Part shown: positions 1-11,182 of the stretch, one piece after another
How positions within the stretch are numbered: the stretch's first letter is position 1
How the letters are laid out: each line of letters begins with the position of its first letter
From: Epiperipatus broadwayi
Lineage: Eukaryota; Onychophora; Udeonychophora; Euonychophora; Peripatidae
Reading direction: 5' to 3'
NCBI GenBank assembly: GCA_028023455.1
Contig: JAQFVV010006725.1
Span: 62,001 to 126,000, forward strand
DNA: 64,000 nucleotides
Program-made: the position numbers and the translations under genes
Notes under the pieces: model-generated
What the model saw: the letters and a program-made list of their open reading frames with translations, nothing else
The model's database searches: none
What the model was told of the DNA's origin: nothing

Positions 1-670
1 AGTACCATGGGATTCGAATCTGGACCATTAAATTCTTGAATATTGAATTTTAAAATAACACTAACCAACTGAGCCATCCTGCCAAAGAGTTGCAACAGTC
101 AGTAGAAATTTCATATTCTTATCTATGAGGTTCCTCCTGATTTCTCCACTTTTTCCTAAGAGCAAAGTTGATTAGTGGTACAAAGAAGAAAATTTAAAGA
201 AGCTGCTTATATGACAATGGCAAAATATCCCATAAGCCAACCTAGTGTGACTATACATAATGTATGGAAACCACTAATCAACTTTGCTCTTAGGAAAAAG
301 TAGAAAAATCAGGAGGAATCTCATAGATAAGTATATGAAATTTTTATTAATTGTTGCCTTTGGCAGGATAGCTCAGTTGGATAGAGCGTTACCTTAAAAT
401 TCAAGAATCTAAGGGTCCAGGTTCGAATCCCATGCTAGTACTGTCATTAGTCAGGCCAGCAACACATGAAGAAGAGGGGAGAATACCTCTTGAAACATTA
501 TGCATATACTAACCTGTTTGATGTGCTCTTATTAACAGTTGAATGTATTTGGAATATTTAAATAAAGTTAAATTTTTCTAAAGACATTCAATACTCATAT
601 TAGATGATAGAAATAGTCCAATATAAAAATACAACTAGAACATCATCACAAACCTTCAGGAAAACATTAT
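1..670 (+). mobile_element. Palindromic tRNA-derived SINE pair (foldback)
   Basis: The plus-strand copy has a tRNA-like head with a Pol III A box TAGCTCAGTTGG (369-380) and B box GGTTCGAATCC (420-430). A tail to about 670 contains the string ATTTAAATAAAGTTAAA. Positions 1-180 are the near-exact reverse complement of 271-442, including an inverted A box (65-76) and B box (about 10-20), so two heads face each other around a 90-nt spacer. A second member of the family at 25.7-26.2 kb shares both the head and the tail. The left end may extend outside the window. It reads as a SINE family by its Pol III boxes; the palindromic arrangement is seen directly. Confidence 0.8.
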
Positions 671-2784
671 AAGACATATAGTTTAAATAATTTTTTTTAA
701 AAAGCACAATCATAAAATTTATTTCTCTCATTATATTATCATGTATACAAGTACATACATAATTTAATTATATTTAATTTCAATAAATGTATTAAATCAT
801 CAATTTCATTTTCTTCAAACTGATTTTTAATCTTTTGCTATTTTCTGCATAATGTCTTTCAATTGTAAAAATAAATATAATTACAATGTCATCAGAAAAT
901 CAAAGATGATTAAAATCATTCTGCAATTTTGCTTTACAAGATCGGAAGAAATTATATCTTTCTAAATTTATCAAAATTTTAGCTTTGATCTCATTAGAAT
1001 TATATAAATTTTTTCGAATAATCCAAGTCACTATTCTTGTTTGTTCATTTTTTTCAAGTCTTGGATAACAAATGGAGTTTTATTGGATCAAACACTTTTA
1101 TCTAGGCAGTGAATCCATTGCATGGGAATGTTTTTATATTGGTTTTATTTTCAATTAATTTTTGAATATATAAAGCTAAAGCAAACAATAGTTGCATAGT
1201 TTTTAATGGGATATTACTTTTTTAAAAATATCAAGATTAGTGTTAAAGTTTCCAAATTTGGGTAAATACAAGGTAGTAGACTAGTAGTAATGTACCAGTA
1301 TCATGGGAGAAAAAAAAAATTAAAAAGGTAAAACAAGATTTTCAGAACTAACTCTATATGTCCATCATTATTCTTAGTACACAAGTGTAGGAATTTTTAT
1401 CTAGCGAATGAACACTCAATTAATATGCAAATGTGAATATATGTTAATTTGCAAAATTCTATTAAATATAAGTCAGGATTATCTTTGTTTAATTTTACCA
1501 AAAGCTGAGATTATATGAATGAAACATTTCTGTTCAATAGATAACTGATAAAAAAAGATGTATTGTGATTCTAACTCCTATATGTAGTTCCCATTTTATT
1601 AATACAACTCTGATGCAAATTGTTAGGTATTCTATAGATATGTTATAAATCAAATTCATTCTGTATATCTGAATTAATTGTATCAATTACTGGAGATTTT
1701 TCACTTTCAGCAGATTTGGTGGCTTAATGTATCGTTTTTTTTTTTTTTATAAATTTCCAAATTAGAAATACAATTGTTATTAATCTATTATAAAATTTCT
1801 GGATAATTTCTAGGGATTAAACCAATCTTATTTTTTTAAAAATAAGATATTGCTTTTATTAGAAAAAAAAAAAAATATTATTAGCAGTTCATACTTGTAT
1901 TTTTTACATACTCAATAATAATTTATAAAGTTATATTTAACATATTCAATATACAACTGTTTTTTTTTTTTTATTTCAACTTTTGTTTCTATTAAAAATT
2001 ACTTTTATTACAAATAAAATGGCAAGGGTTAAATAAAAGTATATTAAATATATAGACATTTAAGAAAGAATATAATTTTATAAAATTACACAACACAGAG
2101 CTTGTGCATGGATAAGAGGCACCTTTATGCAAGGTAAATTCTAGTGCCTTCAGTCCCATAAAATAAAATTTGTAAATTCAAACAAAATAAATTCTATACA
2201 ATTTTGTTTAACAAATGATACAGAAACAGTAGGACATTAAAAAATTATAATTATTCACACTTCTAATTTTTTATTTACATATTAACTCTTTTGACTTTGG
2301 TGGCTACAAAATAATTTATAGAAATTTTGCATGTAATAAATAACATTTAGCTTTACCTACATTGACTCGAACCAACATCATAATTAGTTTGTTAAAAATA
2401 ATTTGTTTGTTAATTCTGGTTTAATTTGGAATCTCTCATTCATAACTTCATTCAATAATAGAACATTTACACAAATTCATAATTAATTTTTTCATATGCA
2501 TGTTATTTCAGTATTGTACATACTATAAATATATATATATATATTGTAACAAAATTAAAGTAGTTCAAAAGATATTAAAGTATCTGAGTTGAAAGGTAGT
2601 CCATAGAATGATCATAATATTTAAAATAACTTTGGATTTCTCAATATCCAAATATCAATAATTATAAGCAAATTATTAATAACAAGTATTATAACTCAGG
2701 TATACAGACAGTAGGTTTTATCCACTTTCATTTCTTGGTTTGATGTTAAGTGCATGTTTAAACAAATACTAAGTGAATATGGTC

Positions 2785-2880
2785 TAGCAGGGCGCCACTA
2801 GATTATCTGAATCTAGACACGGTTATATCTAATAACCTTTCACATGTACCGGGTTTGAATCCCCTTTTGGTACTTTATTT
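2785..2880 (+). repeat. GGGCGCCA-hairpin motif next to a tRNA B-box-like sequence
   Basis: GGGCGCCA at 2790-2797 is followed at once by a 6-bp hairpin, CTAGAT (2798-2803) with ATCTAG (2811-2816). This is the arrangement seen near the ends of the LTR elements at 13.3, 16.2 and 55.9 kb. About 35 nt further on, GGGTTTGAATCCCC resembles a Pol III B box. No LTR terminus is visible, so this is a fragment or a tRNA-like relic. Confidence 0.4.
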
Positions 2881-3203
2881 CTAATAAAATGAGAGATTTT
2901 GCTTTTTGAGCCATATCACTATACGCACTAATATTTAGGCAAAAGTAAAACATCTTCAAACCAAAGTGGAGTATATTAGACATAAATCATTTCTCAGATC
3001 TTAGCATAACAAATGTGTTTCAATGTTTTTATAAGTTTACTAGCTCAGATTATATATAACTAATTTAGGATGGCAATTCACTCATCCTTGCATGAAATAG
3101 ATGATGGGATGTGGTTATAATAATACTAAGAAATCACTAAATATTATAAAATCAATATTTATTTATGGCCTTTAAACAGTTAAACAGCTCATTAATTAAA
3201 ACG

Positions 3204-3245
3204 TTGATGACGATGATGATGATGATAATAATAACAATAATGACA
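3204..3245. repeat. GAT/AAT microsatellite
   Basis: Imperfect trinucleotide run of GAT units passing into AAT/ACA units. Confidence 0.8.
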
Positions 3246-6200
3246 AGGGTTTCAACTACAGCTCTAGGACTAAGCCTAAACATAAAACTAATTTTTATAA
3301 AGAAATTCATAATTATTGCTTAATTTTAGCATATTTACTTATATCTTAAATAACTAATATTCAACCATTGATGATGATGAATAATCACACTTAACAAAGA
3401 CTACACTTAATGAAATATATACGCCTCGTTTAATAAAACAAACTAATATTTATTACTACATTTCTAACATATACATAAAAATTTCTAGATAAATATGAAA
3501 ATTGACATGAATAATAATAATAATAATTGATTATATAACAATCCTCAGATTAATTTTAAGTTCTTCCCCCTTTCCCTTCAAATGTATTTTGTATTAAGTT
3601 GGACGTCACATTGACCATGATTTTCACTCCATGAGAAAAGTATTTCAAGAAAAAAAAATATTATCTGCTCATTAGCACACATACTTTAAAAATCTAACAT
3701 GTAAATAGAATGTAAAAAAAAATGTTAGTAGAATTGAAAGAGCAAGTTTTAGAAACAAGTTTTAAATTATTTTCTCCCCCCTCTCTTCTACCTCTGAAAT
3801 GCTATACTTAACTTGAAACAAACTAATCTAATATTCTAATACTACTTGTTACTCCACATTCACTCGCAATTATACACATATAAAAATATTATTATGTATG
3901 TGCTGTTTTATCCCATAATAACAAAATATTATTTAAAACCAAAATAATAATAATATATTAGTTAAAACTAAAATCATAATACCATAAAAAAAATTGTTTT
4001 CACATTAATATTTTCATAACTGTAAAATTAATAAACAAATAATTTTCATACATTCAAGATCATTTATGAAGCTCAAAGTTTATTAGTAAGACATTCTTGT
4101 TTTTAATCGATCTGAATAGTCTTTAAAAGTTCTTTAAATAAAATATACCACTTTATTGCTAAAATGTTTATTAAGACTGATATCATAAAGAAAATAGATA
4201 TAAAAAAGTCATATTACCGCTCTGTTGTTTGTGGCGAATTTCCATGTTCAAACTTGTCTTGTATAATGTCTATATTTCTGCAGCTACCATTTCCGTTTTA
4301 CTGGGAACAATCTCTTTCTTGAGGTGTATAACTATTTGATGATGATGACTCTATTGAGGTTATTTGCTTTAGTGGATAATTTGGAAATCATTATATTAAT
4401 TTTTCTTTCTTCTGTCAAGCATTGTGGATGAAATACAGCAGTTGTTTTCACATTTATAAATTTTCTTGAGTTTAAAATCAGTTGTTGTAACAATTAATTG
4501 GACTTGATGATTAATATTTATCAGTAGATTAATTCATCTTCTTTGAATGCAGGTGAATGCTTTCTTCCTTCTATTAAAAACATCTTATTTCTCTGGTCAG
4601 TTGAAAGGTGTAGAATATTATTTTAGACACAACATCTTTTCTTTCCTATGTGATGTGCAGCTTCCTCCAGATGGTCAGCAAAAATGGGACATATATATAT
4701 AATTTTTCTAGCCAGACATTTCTTATATTTTCAGCATTCAATTTGATAGTTTAATAATCTGAATCATAAAAAAAAAAAAAAATTCCAGACACTTTTTATA
4801 TCCAATTTTTAGCTAACTTAACCAATCAGAGATAGCGTCACTTGCTATTTTTGGACAAATTTGTTTTAATTAGATCTCTAATTTATTTTCAACTAAATTA
4901 TTTTTCAACTGAAAAGTTTAATCCTTTTTCCAGACACTTTTGTTTAAAAAAAAATAGACTTAATCCTTATTTCCTTTCTTTTCTCTTTTTTTTTTAACAT
5001 CCAGGTAACATTTCAAATCTTTGAGCTTCCTTCTTTAGATCTTGAGATAAGACAATTTCAAAATTAGAGCTCTCACCCATTATAAGCTCCCAAAGTGAAA
5101 AACAATTATTTAAAAAAAAAAAAATTGCTACAAAGATCGATATCTGATTAAACAATTTCCTCCTTTAACATAAAATTGTACAAAAAAAATAATTTGACAG
5201 ATTTAATCCTTCCTTTTCTTTCAATATTTAGTAAATGTAAATTTCTGTATGTAATGTACACACATCCTTCATTCTTTCAAATCATTCATAAACTAACATT
5301 AAATAATATAATTGCTAGCTTAGTAATTATAACCCAATTATTTAATTAAATCTGTAACTTTTAAATCCCAATTATAATTAAAGAAAAGCAAAATAGAAGC
5401 ATAGAACAAGACATTAAAATTGATCAAGCATAGGTTAGTTTTAAAGAAAGTTAAAATGTTGAATATTTGAAATATAAAACAATTAAATAGCTTACACATA
5501 CACTGCCTATACGTATGCATTATAACTTTGCTTTTTAACAGAAAATTAAAATTAAATGGTTTAAATGTGTGTATTACCTTTCTATCAACACACAAACAAA
5601 TAAAGCATATAATTGTTGACCCACTCTATCTCTGTTTAAAGCTTTTAGACTTGGACCTTGTAGGGTTTAAACTTGGATGCCCTACAACTTCCTTTATGGT
5701 TATATAAAAATATGATGATGATTTTGTTTTACACTTTCTTACATGCACATTACTATAAATTTGGCTAGTGACCAAATTGTAATGGCACAATATATATATA
5801 TGCTATATGGTTCAATAACTAGGGGTTAAAGATTTTACATTACATTTATTTAAGGGAAGAAATGCAGGCAATAATATTTTTTACAATTCATGTTTTTTAC
5901 TAATTCTGTTTTCCTTGGATTTGAATTATCATGCATTTGGATAATATTATGGATCAAATGGGATGTTTTAACTAGATATAAACTTCACAACAGTCCAAAA
6001 GAAAAACCAGATTAATAAAATGTAAAAAAAGTATATCAGCATTAAAAAAAAAAAAAGATATCTGTAGTAATAAAAGTTTTTGAGACAACAGCAGAATTGA
6101 TCGACTGACACTCTACTATTATGTTATATCAAGCACATTACTCTGGTAATTATAAACTATGACTAATAAATATAATTACCTTTTATCAACTATTGGCTTA

Positions 6201-8345
6201 AATATTGCAGAATTGTCATAATTATAAGACAATATTTTATAAATAAGTTCATTTTAAAATAAATTATTAATAGTAATGTGCCATTTTTAGATAAATTAGG
6301 ATATTTAAATAAAAATAATTTTCATTTACACATAACTTTTATTAATTATTGCAATGACCCCGACACCAATCTGTTCAATTTAGCACAATAGTAGATAGAG
6401 TAAATATGTAGTTTATTTTGAGCAATTCTCATAAGGCTAAGTAAAAAAAATAACCCTTTTGCATTTAAATAAAAAATATTTACAATACGAATGTGTTTTT
6501 AACAATGGGATGATTCAGAAATTTAAACATTTTCATTTATGTTTAAATTTTATTAATTATCACGGTAACTTAGCGCCCCCATTAATGAAATGTCTTTGTG
6601 TCTCACACATCCTGCATGTAGCAGTTCTGATTACATGTGAAGTCTACAAACAAATTACAGTAACAAGTATGAACAATCAGTTGAGGAATGTAATAATAGC
6701 TTTAAAAATCCATTAGCTATTAATATATATATTTTTGCACATATATATATATTCACAATTTAATTCTAGAAAGATGTAGAATAATGCATTCACAGAAACA
6801 TTTTTTAAATATACCAGAGTTTGTTTAATAAACAAATTGAAATAATTTAAATGGTGAAAGTATGTGCTATTAGCCATGTCTTCTTGATTACTCTTCCCTC
6901 TTTTCTTCTGGATACACTTTCCAATCATTTACAGATTTTTAATTTTTCTTTTTTTTCCCTATTACAACCAGTTCAACTACAAGTGAGTTCGTATTTCTTA
7001 TAAAGCCCAGATTCAATTTAATATTTTGTCATAAAGAGAATGCTAGGTTTCATTTCACTCGAAGCATTAATAATACAATAATGATCATAGAATTAACACA
7101 AGATTTTTCTTTTAATAAAACCAGTATACTCCTTAAGAAAACTCCATAGCTCAGTAACATTAAAAGCTTAGAAATTCAAAATGGTAATTTTAGTATTAAA
7201 TAGCTTTTAAAAGTTAACAAGAATAAATTCAATATAGAATACGATCTATTCTTTAATATAATTATCATTTTAACTTTGGAGTATATTAATTTATAATCTT
7301 GACTATCTGCACCTATGTGGATTTCTTTTACATTCAGACTTTTGACTAAAATATAATCCATAAGATATTATTTTGAACATTATGTATTCATGATAGTTAA
7401 TTCAACAACAGTAGAGCTTCCACTTTCAAAGCCAATAGCACTATACCCAATAATTTTGAGCCAAAATTTATTGTCCCTACTTATATTTTTATTACAGTCT
7501 CCAAAAAGAAAAAAAAAAAAATTTAATAAATAATATTGAAGTAATAACATTATCTAATAAGGAATAAACGTTTTCATTTTGTTAATTTTTTTAATCTAAT
7601 ATTTGAAGCCTAAGAAATGATAATATGAAATCAGGTACTCGTAGTGAATCCAAGAGCATGAAATCGCCTTCCATTTGATAATCCAATTTTTCAGAAAAAC
7701 TTTAATTATCTAATTATTCAGTTAAACTTATTTTTCATTTAAGATGAGATTATTAAATCATGACAATTCCCTAGTTATAAATATTGTCTTATATATTCAA
7801 ATCTTAATAAGTTCCTATCAAGAAAAGTTTACAGTCCATGTACCTATATTAAGAAAAAAGTGGAAAAACTTATTTTATTACTATTGTCTACTTTGCCAGA
7901 ATCACTAGTATTAATTTTATAACTATTTCTACCACTTTAATGAACAATCCAATTGCTAACTTTTGCAAGAAAGACAATTTTTAGGTCACACAAGTATGAT
8001 AGGCAAGAGATCATTAAATAGAGCTACTCAAACATAAATCCACTTTCCAAGTATTTTAATATTGCCTCATGTAAGATCACAACTAAAGACTCTCAGTCTG
8101 CTAAACCTGACCTCATCACTGCTTTCTCAATGTTGAAAGGTTTATGTACAGGAAACAACAATAACCAAAAAATTACAAATATAGTTTTCAAAAATCATTA
8201 CACTGAAAAAAGCATTTCTCCAAAATTCATTTAATATCTCTAAAATTTTGCAAAAACTTATGGTAGCCCAACAAGTATAACCCAATTAGCTACTTTTATT
8301 TAAATTAAGATGTGAGACTATAACTGAAAAGAAAATTATCAACAC

Positions 8346-8434
8346 TTTATTTGCTCAGACGGTCATGTAGTAGATTGAACTTTGAGCCATGATTCCTTTA
8401 GCTCTTAAGTCAGTCATTCTATTATTGAACTAAA
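8346..8434 (-). repeat. tRNA-like relic (SINE head)
   Basis: On the minus strand an A-box-like TAGTTCAATAATAGA and a B-box-like AGTTCAATCT are about 45 nt apart, the spacing of a tRNA internal promoter, with a CTTAAGA anticodon-loop-like segment between them. Stem pairing is poor, so this is a tRNA-derived repeat or pseudogene, not a working tRNA. Confidence 0.5.
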
Positions 8435-8949
8435 TTGCACAAATTAAAATAGATGTTATTAAATTTGAATAAGCTTTGCATAAGTTTAAAAATATACTTT
8501 AATTAATAATCAAATTAAATTTATTTTGTTGAAAATTTTATAAATTTAACACAATTAATTAAGAATAACTAATTTTATATATGACTAGATACTTCATTTC
8601 TTTAAATCTTCAGATTTAAATTTATTGAACTAAAGAATAAAAAAATTAGTTATTTCCTTATGGATTACTCAATCTATATAAAAGTAGACATCATAGTTTG
8701 GAAGGGATTTCTATATTAGTAAGTTTAAAAATAGTTTTTTAAGCTATATTTTTCAATATTTTACAGTCTCATGTTTATTTACAATTCTTTTACATATTTC
8801 TCGAAATCACAAAAATTAATTTTGTGAAGTTAATGCATAAATTTTCAAAAGTTTAATTTCTGTTAAGTTCTCTAATCCAGCAATAATTTATAATTTAATA
8901 TTTTAATTTAAAAAAATGATAAGTGATAATTTACAATACAAATATTTAC

Positions 8950-8995
8950 CTATAACAATACCACCAATTCCTCCAGCTTCTTGAATTCTTCGGGC
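8950..8995 (-). CDS. EDEM3: EDEM3-like exon: PA domain, third segment
   Basis: A 46-nt exon preceded by a TTTTAG acceptor and followed by the donor GTAAAT. It encodes ARRIQEAGGIGGIVI plus the first base of a Gly codon. It joins in phase 0 to the DK that ends exon 9097-9216, giving the ...FIDKARRIQEAGGIGGIVIG stretch typical of the PA domain in EDEM3, where a Lys-Ala-Arg helix is followed by a Gly-rich turn and strand. It ends in phase 1, so at least one more coding exon must follow at lower coordinates or outside the window. Only 101 bp of intron separates it from the previous exon. Confidence 0.85.
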
Positions 8996-9096
8996 CTAAA
9001 ACAATCAATTGTAGCATTTAATACACGCACATACAAATCACATATATGGATATATATATATATAAAGAATTATTTTATATATTTTAATAAAAATAC

Positions 9097-9216
9097 CTTA
9101 TCTATAAACATACAATCTCCTCTTTCAATAATAGCAATTTTTCCTACAATAGAAGGACTGTTCCCAATTGTACTGCAGGCTCGAAAAGGACTCGCAATTT
9201 CAACAAATCCTTCTAC
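9097..9216 (-). CDS. EDEM3: EDEM3-like exon: PA domain core
   Basis: A 120-nt exon (exactly 40 codons, phase 0 at both ends) with acceptor TATAG and donor GTATTT. It begins VEGFVEIASPFRACS and ends IAIIERGDCMFIDK. The IAIIERGxCxFxxK string is the hallmark of protease-associated domains, here with two Cys residues placed as in EDEM3. The domain is thought to help substrate or partner binding in the ER lumen and is absent from EDEM1 and EDEM2, so this exon is a main reason for choosing EDEM3. It lies 140 bp downstream (minus sense) of exon 9357-9463. A plus-strand ORF over the same bases is a shadow. Confidence 0.9.
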
Positions 9217-9356
9217 CTATACACAATAATAAACACTACAATTAAAAAATGGTTATCAATAAAATAACACAAAATTTCATTTTTATTTTAAACGATAGAG
9301 AAAAAAAAAATGTTTAAAAAGAATTTATCCCAATCATTATAATTTTTAATATTTAC

Positions 9357-9463
9357 CCCTGAAGATCCTTTTAGCTCTTTGCCAAACTGAGCTGGACCTG
9401 CAATAAGGACTGTATTTTCTAAAGATAATGGAGATAAAACCTGAACAATTCTTGGATAGTGTT
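9357..9463 (-). CDS. EDEM3: EDEM3-like exon: start of PA domain
   Basis: A 107-nt exon with acceptor CTTTCAG after a T-rich tract and donor GTAAAT. Its first two bases complete a Glu codon with the final G of exon 21071-21152. It reads EHYPRIVQVLSPLSLENTVL and then IAGPAQFGKELKGSSG. The AGPAQFG motif is strongly characteristic of EDEM3 just ahead of the PA domain. It ends in phase 0 and continues into VEGFVEIAS. The intron upstream is 11.6 kb and contains the nested LTR elements at 11.2-20.2 kb. Confidence 0.92.
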
Positions 9464-9699
9464 CTGAAAGAAAAAAAAAGTTTCATAAGAATACTAATTA
9501 AATAACAAGGTAAAGGTTTCTACAATAACTCTCAAGGAGAAGGCATAATAAATCAAATGGCGAGAGTTTCTTCCTGTTTTAACTCTCTATCAAAGAAAAG
9601 CAACATATCCATTTATTGAACACTAAATAGATGATTTGCACAATTTATTATGAAACAGCCTCAAAAATTCTAAACTTGCTTGAAACCTGAAAAAGCTTA

Positions 9700-9772
9700 G
9701 TTTCATTTGACCTAGATTCAAATCCAGATTGTGGGCTTGGCAAGTGGAATGCTAATCACTATACCATCAAGG
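9700..9772 (-). repeat. Degenerate tRNA-Gly(GCC)-like sequence
   Basis: The minus strand reads TTGATGGTATAGTGATTAGC (A-box side), a TTGCCAA loop with GCC in the anticodon place, and GGATTTGAATC as a decayed B box. Anticodon-stem pairing is broken, so this is a tRNA pseudogene or the head of a SINE. It lies in the EDEM3 intron. Confidence 0.55.
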
Positions 9773-10218
9773 TTTTATTTATTGATAAATATTTATAGAT
9801 AAAATATTTCTACTATTATTATTATTATCTAAATCCTCGGGAACAATAGATAAGAAAAAAAAATACAACTAAAAAACTACAAACAAGTTGATCTTAGAAT
9901 TTTAAACCATATCGATAAATTAAAATTGATTTCAACAATTTTTATTAAATAATAATTCATGTTGCAAAAATTAAATGTATGATTTTTAGGCATATACATG
10001 CAGCAGTACAATATATATGAAATTATTATACACTTTGTATTATTACTAATTGATGAGATTATTATTTCTAAGATTTTGGTACACATATATTAGATAATCA
10101 AAGTCAAGCATTTTCTATGCTGTAATTTTTGTAAAAGATCGTTGTTTCCTTCTGTCTTTGGTAATATTGCAAGATAAAATTTTGATTATGTTTCCTTCTT
10201 TCATAAACAAATATATAT

Positions 10219-10376
10219 GCGCTGTTTGCACAGATAATGAAATTAAAGAGCTGAGAGCTTTCAAGAGACTACTTGCTCTCTTGAAAGTGCTCAGCTCTTT
10301 AATTTAATAGCTTTATATTTTAATAAATTAAAAAAATTTTGCTTTATTCTAGCTGCATTATCTGTGCAAACAACCC
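10219..10376. mobile_element. Foldback MITE with GCGCTGTTTGCACAG ends
   Basis: Terminal inverted repeats of about 20 bp: GCGCTGTTTGCACAGATAATG on the left, and CATTATCTGTGCAAACAACC on the right read on the plus strand. They sit inside TA repeats on both sides. The interior holds a roughly 23-bp hairpin (10245-10302) built from AAAGAGCTGAG and CTCAGCTCTTT blocks. The ends match those of the larger element at 44191-44658, so the two form one family. No coding capacity. Confidence 0.75.
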
Positions 10377-10985
10377 ATATATATATATATATTAGTTTAT
10401 AACGCTTAGTTAAGTAATAATTTATGTATTTCATAAACAAAATAATTTTAATCCTGATTTATTCTTTTTGAAAAAAAATTATTAATCTTCTTTTGATATC
10501 AAATTACTATTTTATAATTTCATCATTACCATAGCAATAAGATGTTTAATTATGGTCAGCTACTTGGTTGAGAATAATTTCCTTAATTCACTTTATATCA
10601 CTTCCAAGTTCCCAAATTTTTTTGTTTGCTCTACTTTTCAAATACTCATATTTTTATAACATCTATCAATTTTCATTTTATAGTTCCTCTAGCATATCAC
10701 TTCCAGTTTCTATAATATTAATTATATAAATTAATACACTGTACAGGTTTACACACACCTGCACATATATAATGCAATATATAAGGAAATGGATGGCTGA
10801 AGAATTGTAGGTTGGAGTAGTTTGAAGCCTGTCCATTAAAGTATGAAAATTGGCTATCATCTTAATATAAAGCTGAGCACTGATTGTATATATGTGTGGA
10901 GATAGTAATCTGGACCAACTGATGATTGCTGGTTTAGCATGAAATATGTATATTGGTGATTATTTATCTTTTCAACAAGTGCATG

Positions 10986-11057
10986 ATCAGGTGGGTCAGC
11001 AATATGAGATGGCATGGAGAGCTGAGGGTCGTGTGAAAGTCTGAGTTCGAATCCCTT
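10986..11057 (+). repeat. tRNA-like relic with B box
   Basis: GAGTTCGAATCCC near 11041-11053 is a good Pol III B box, preceded by GGAGAGC and GGGTCGTG strings like the anticodon arm of a tRNA head. The A box is weak. Probably the remnant of a tRNA-derived SINE. Confidence 0.4.
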
Positions 11058-11165
11058 AAATATTAATTATAATAAGTTTGTCACAAAACATTATTTCATT
11101 ATATTAACAATAGTATTCTACTGAATATTAGATGTATTCAATTATTTTTAAGATAATATTTTATT

Positions 11166-11182
11166 TGTGTGTGTGTGTGTGT
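11166..11182. repeat. (GT)n microsatellite
   Basis: Short GT run directly next to the target site of the LTR element that begins at 11187. Confidence 0.8.

Larger units (their letters stand above)
671..8344. other. AT-rich stretch without a confident gene
   Basis: This is the region downstream of the last confident EDEM3 exon. It holds homopolymers, a (TA)n tract near 2528-2544, a GAT/AAT microsatellite near 3205-3245, and scattered ORFs under 90 codons with no family resemblance. The missing 3' exons of the host gene should lie here or left of the window. Two weak candidates on the minus strand (near 4217-4245 and 4993-5085) are discussed under findings. Confidence 0.6.

Noticed and set aside
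361-442. A functional tRNA gene
   Set aside because: A and B boxes are good, but the acceptor and anticodon stems do not pair properly, and a SINE tail and palindromic partner follow. It is a SINE head.
7616-7690. A possible EDEM3 exon on the minus strand (QMEGDF followed by LRVPDF)
   Set aside because: There is only a faint resemblance to the segment expected after the PA domain, and no convincing acceptor or phase match.
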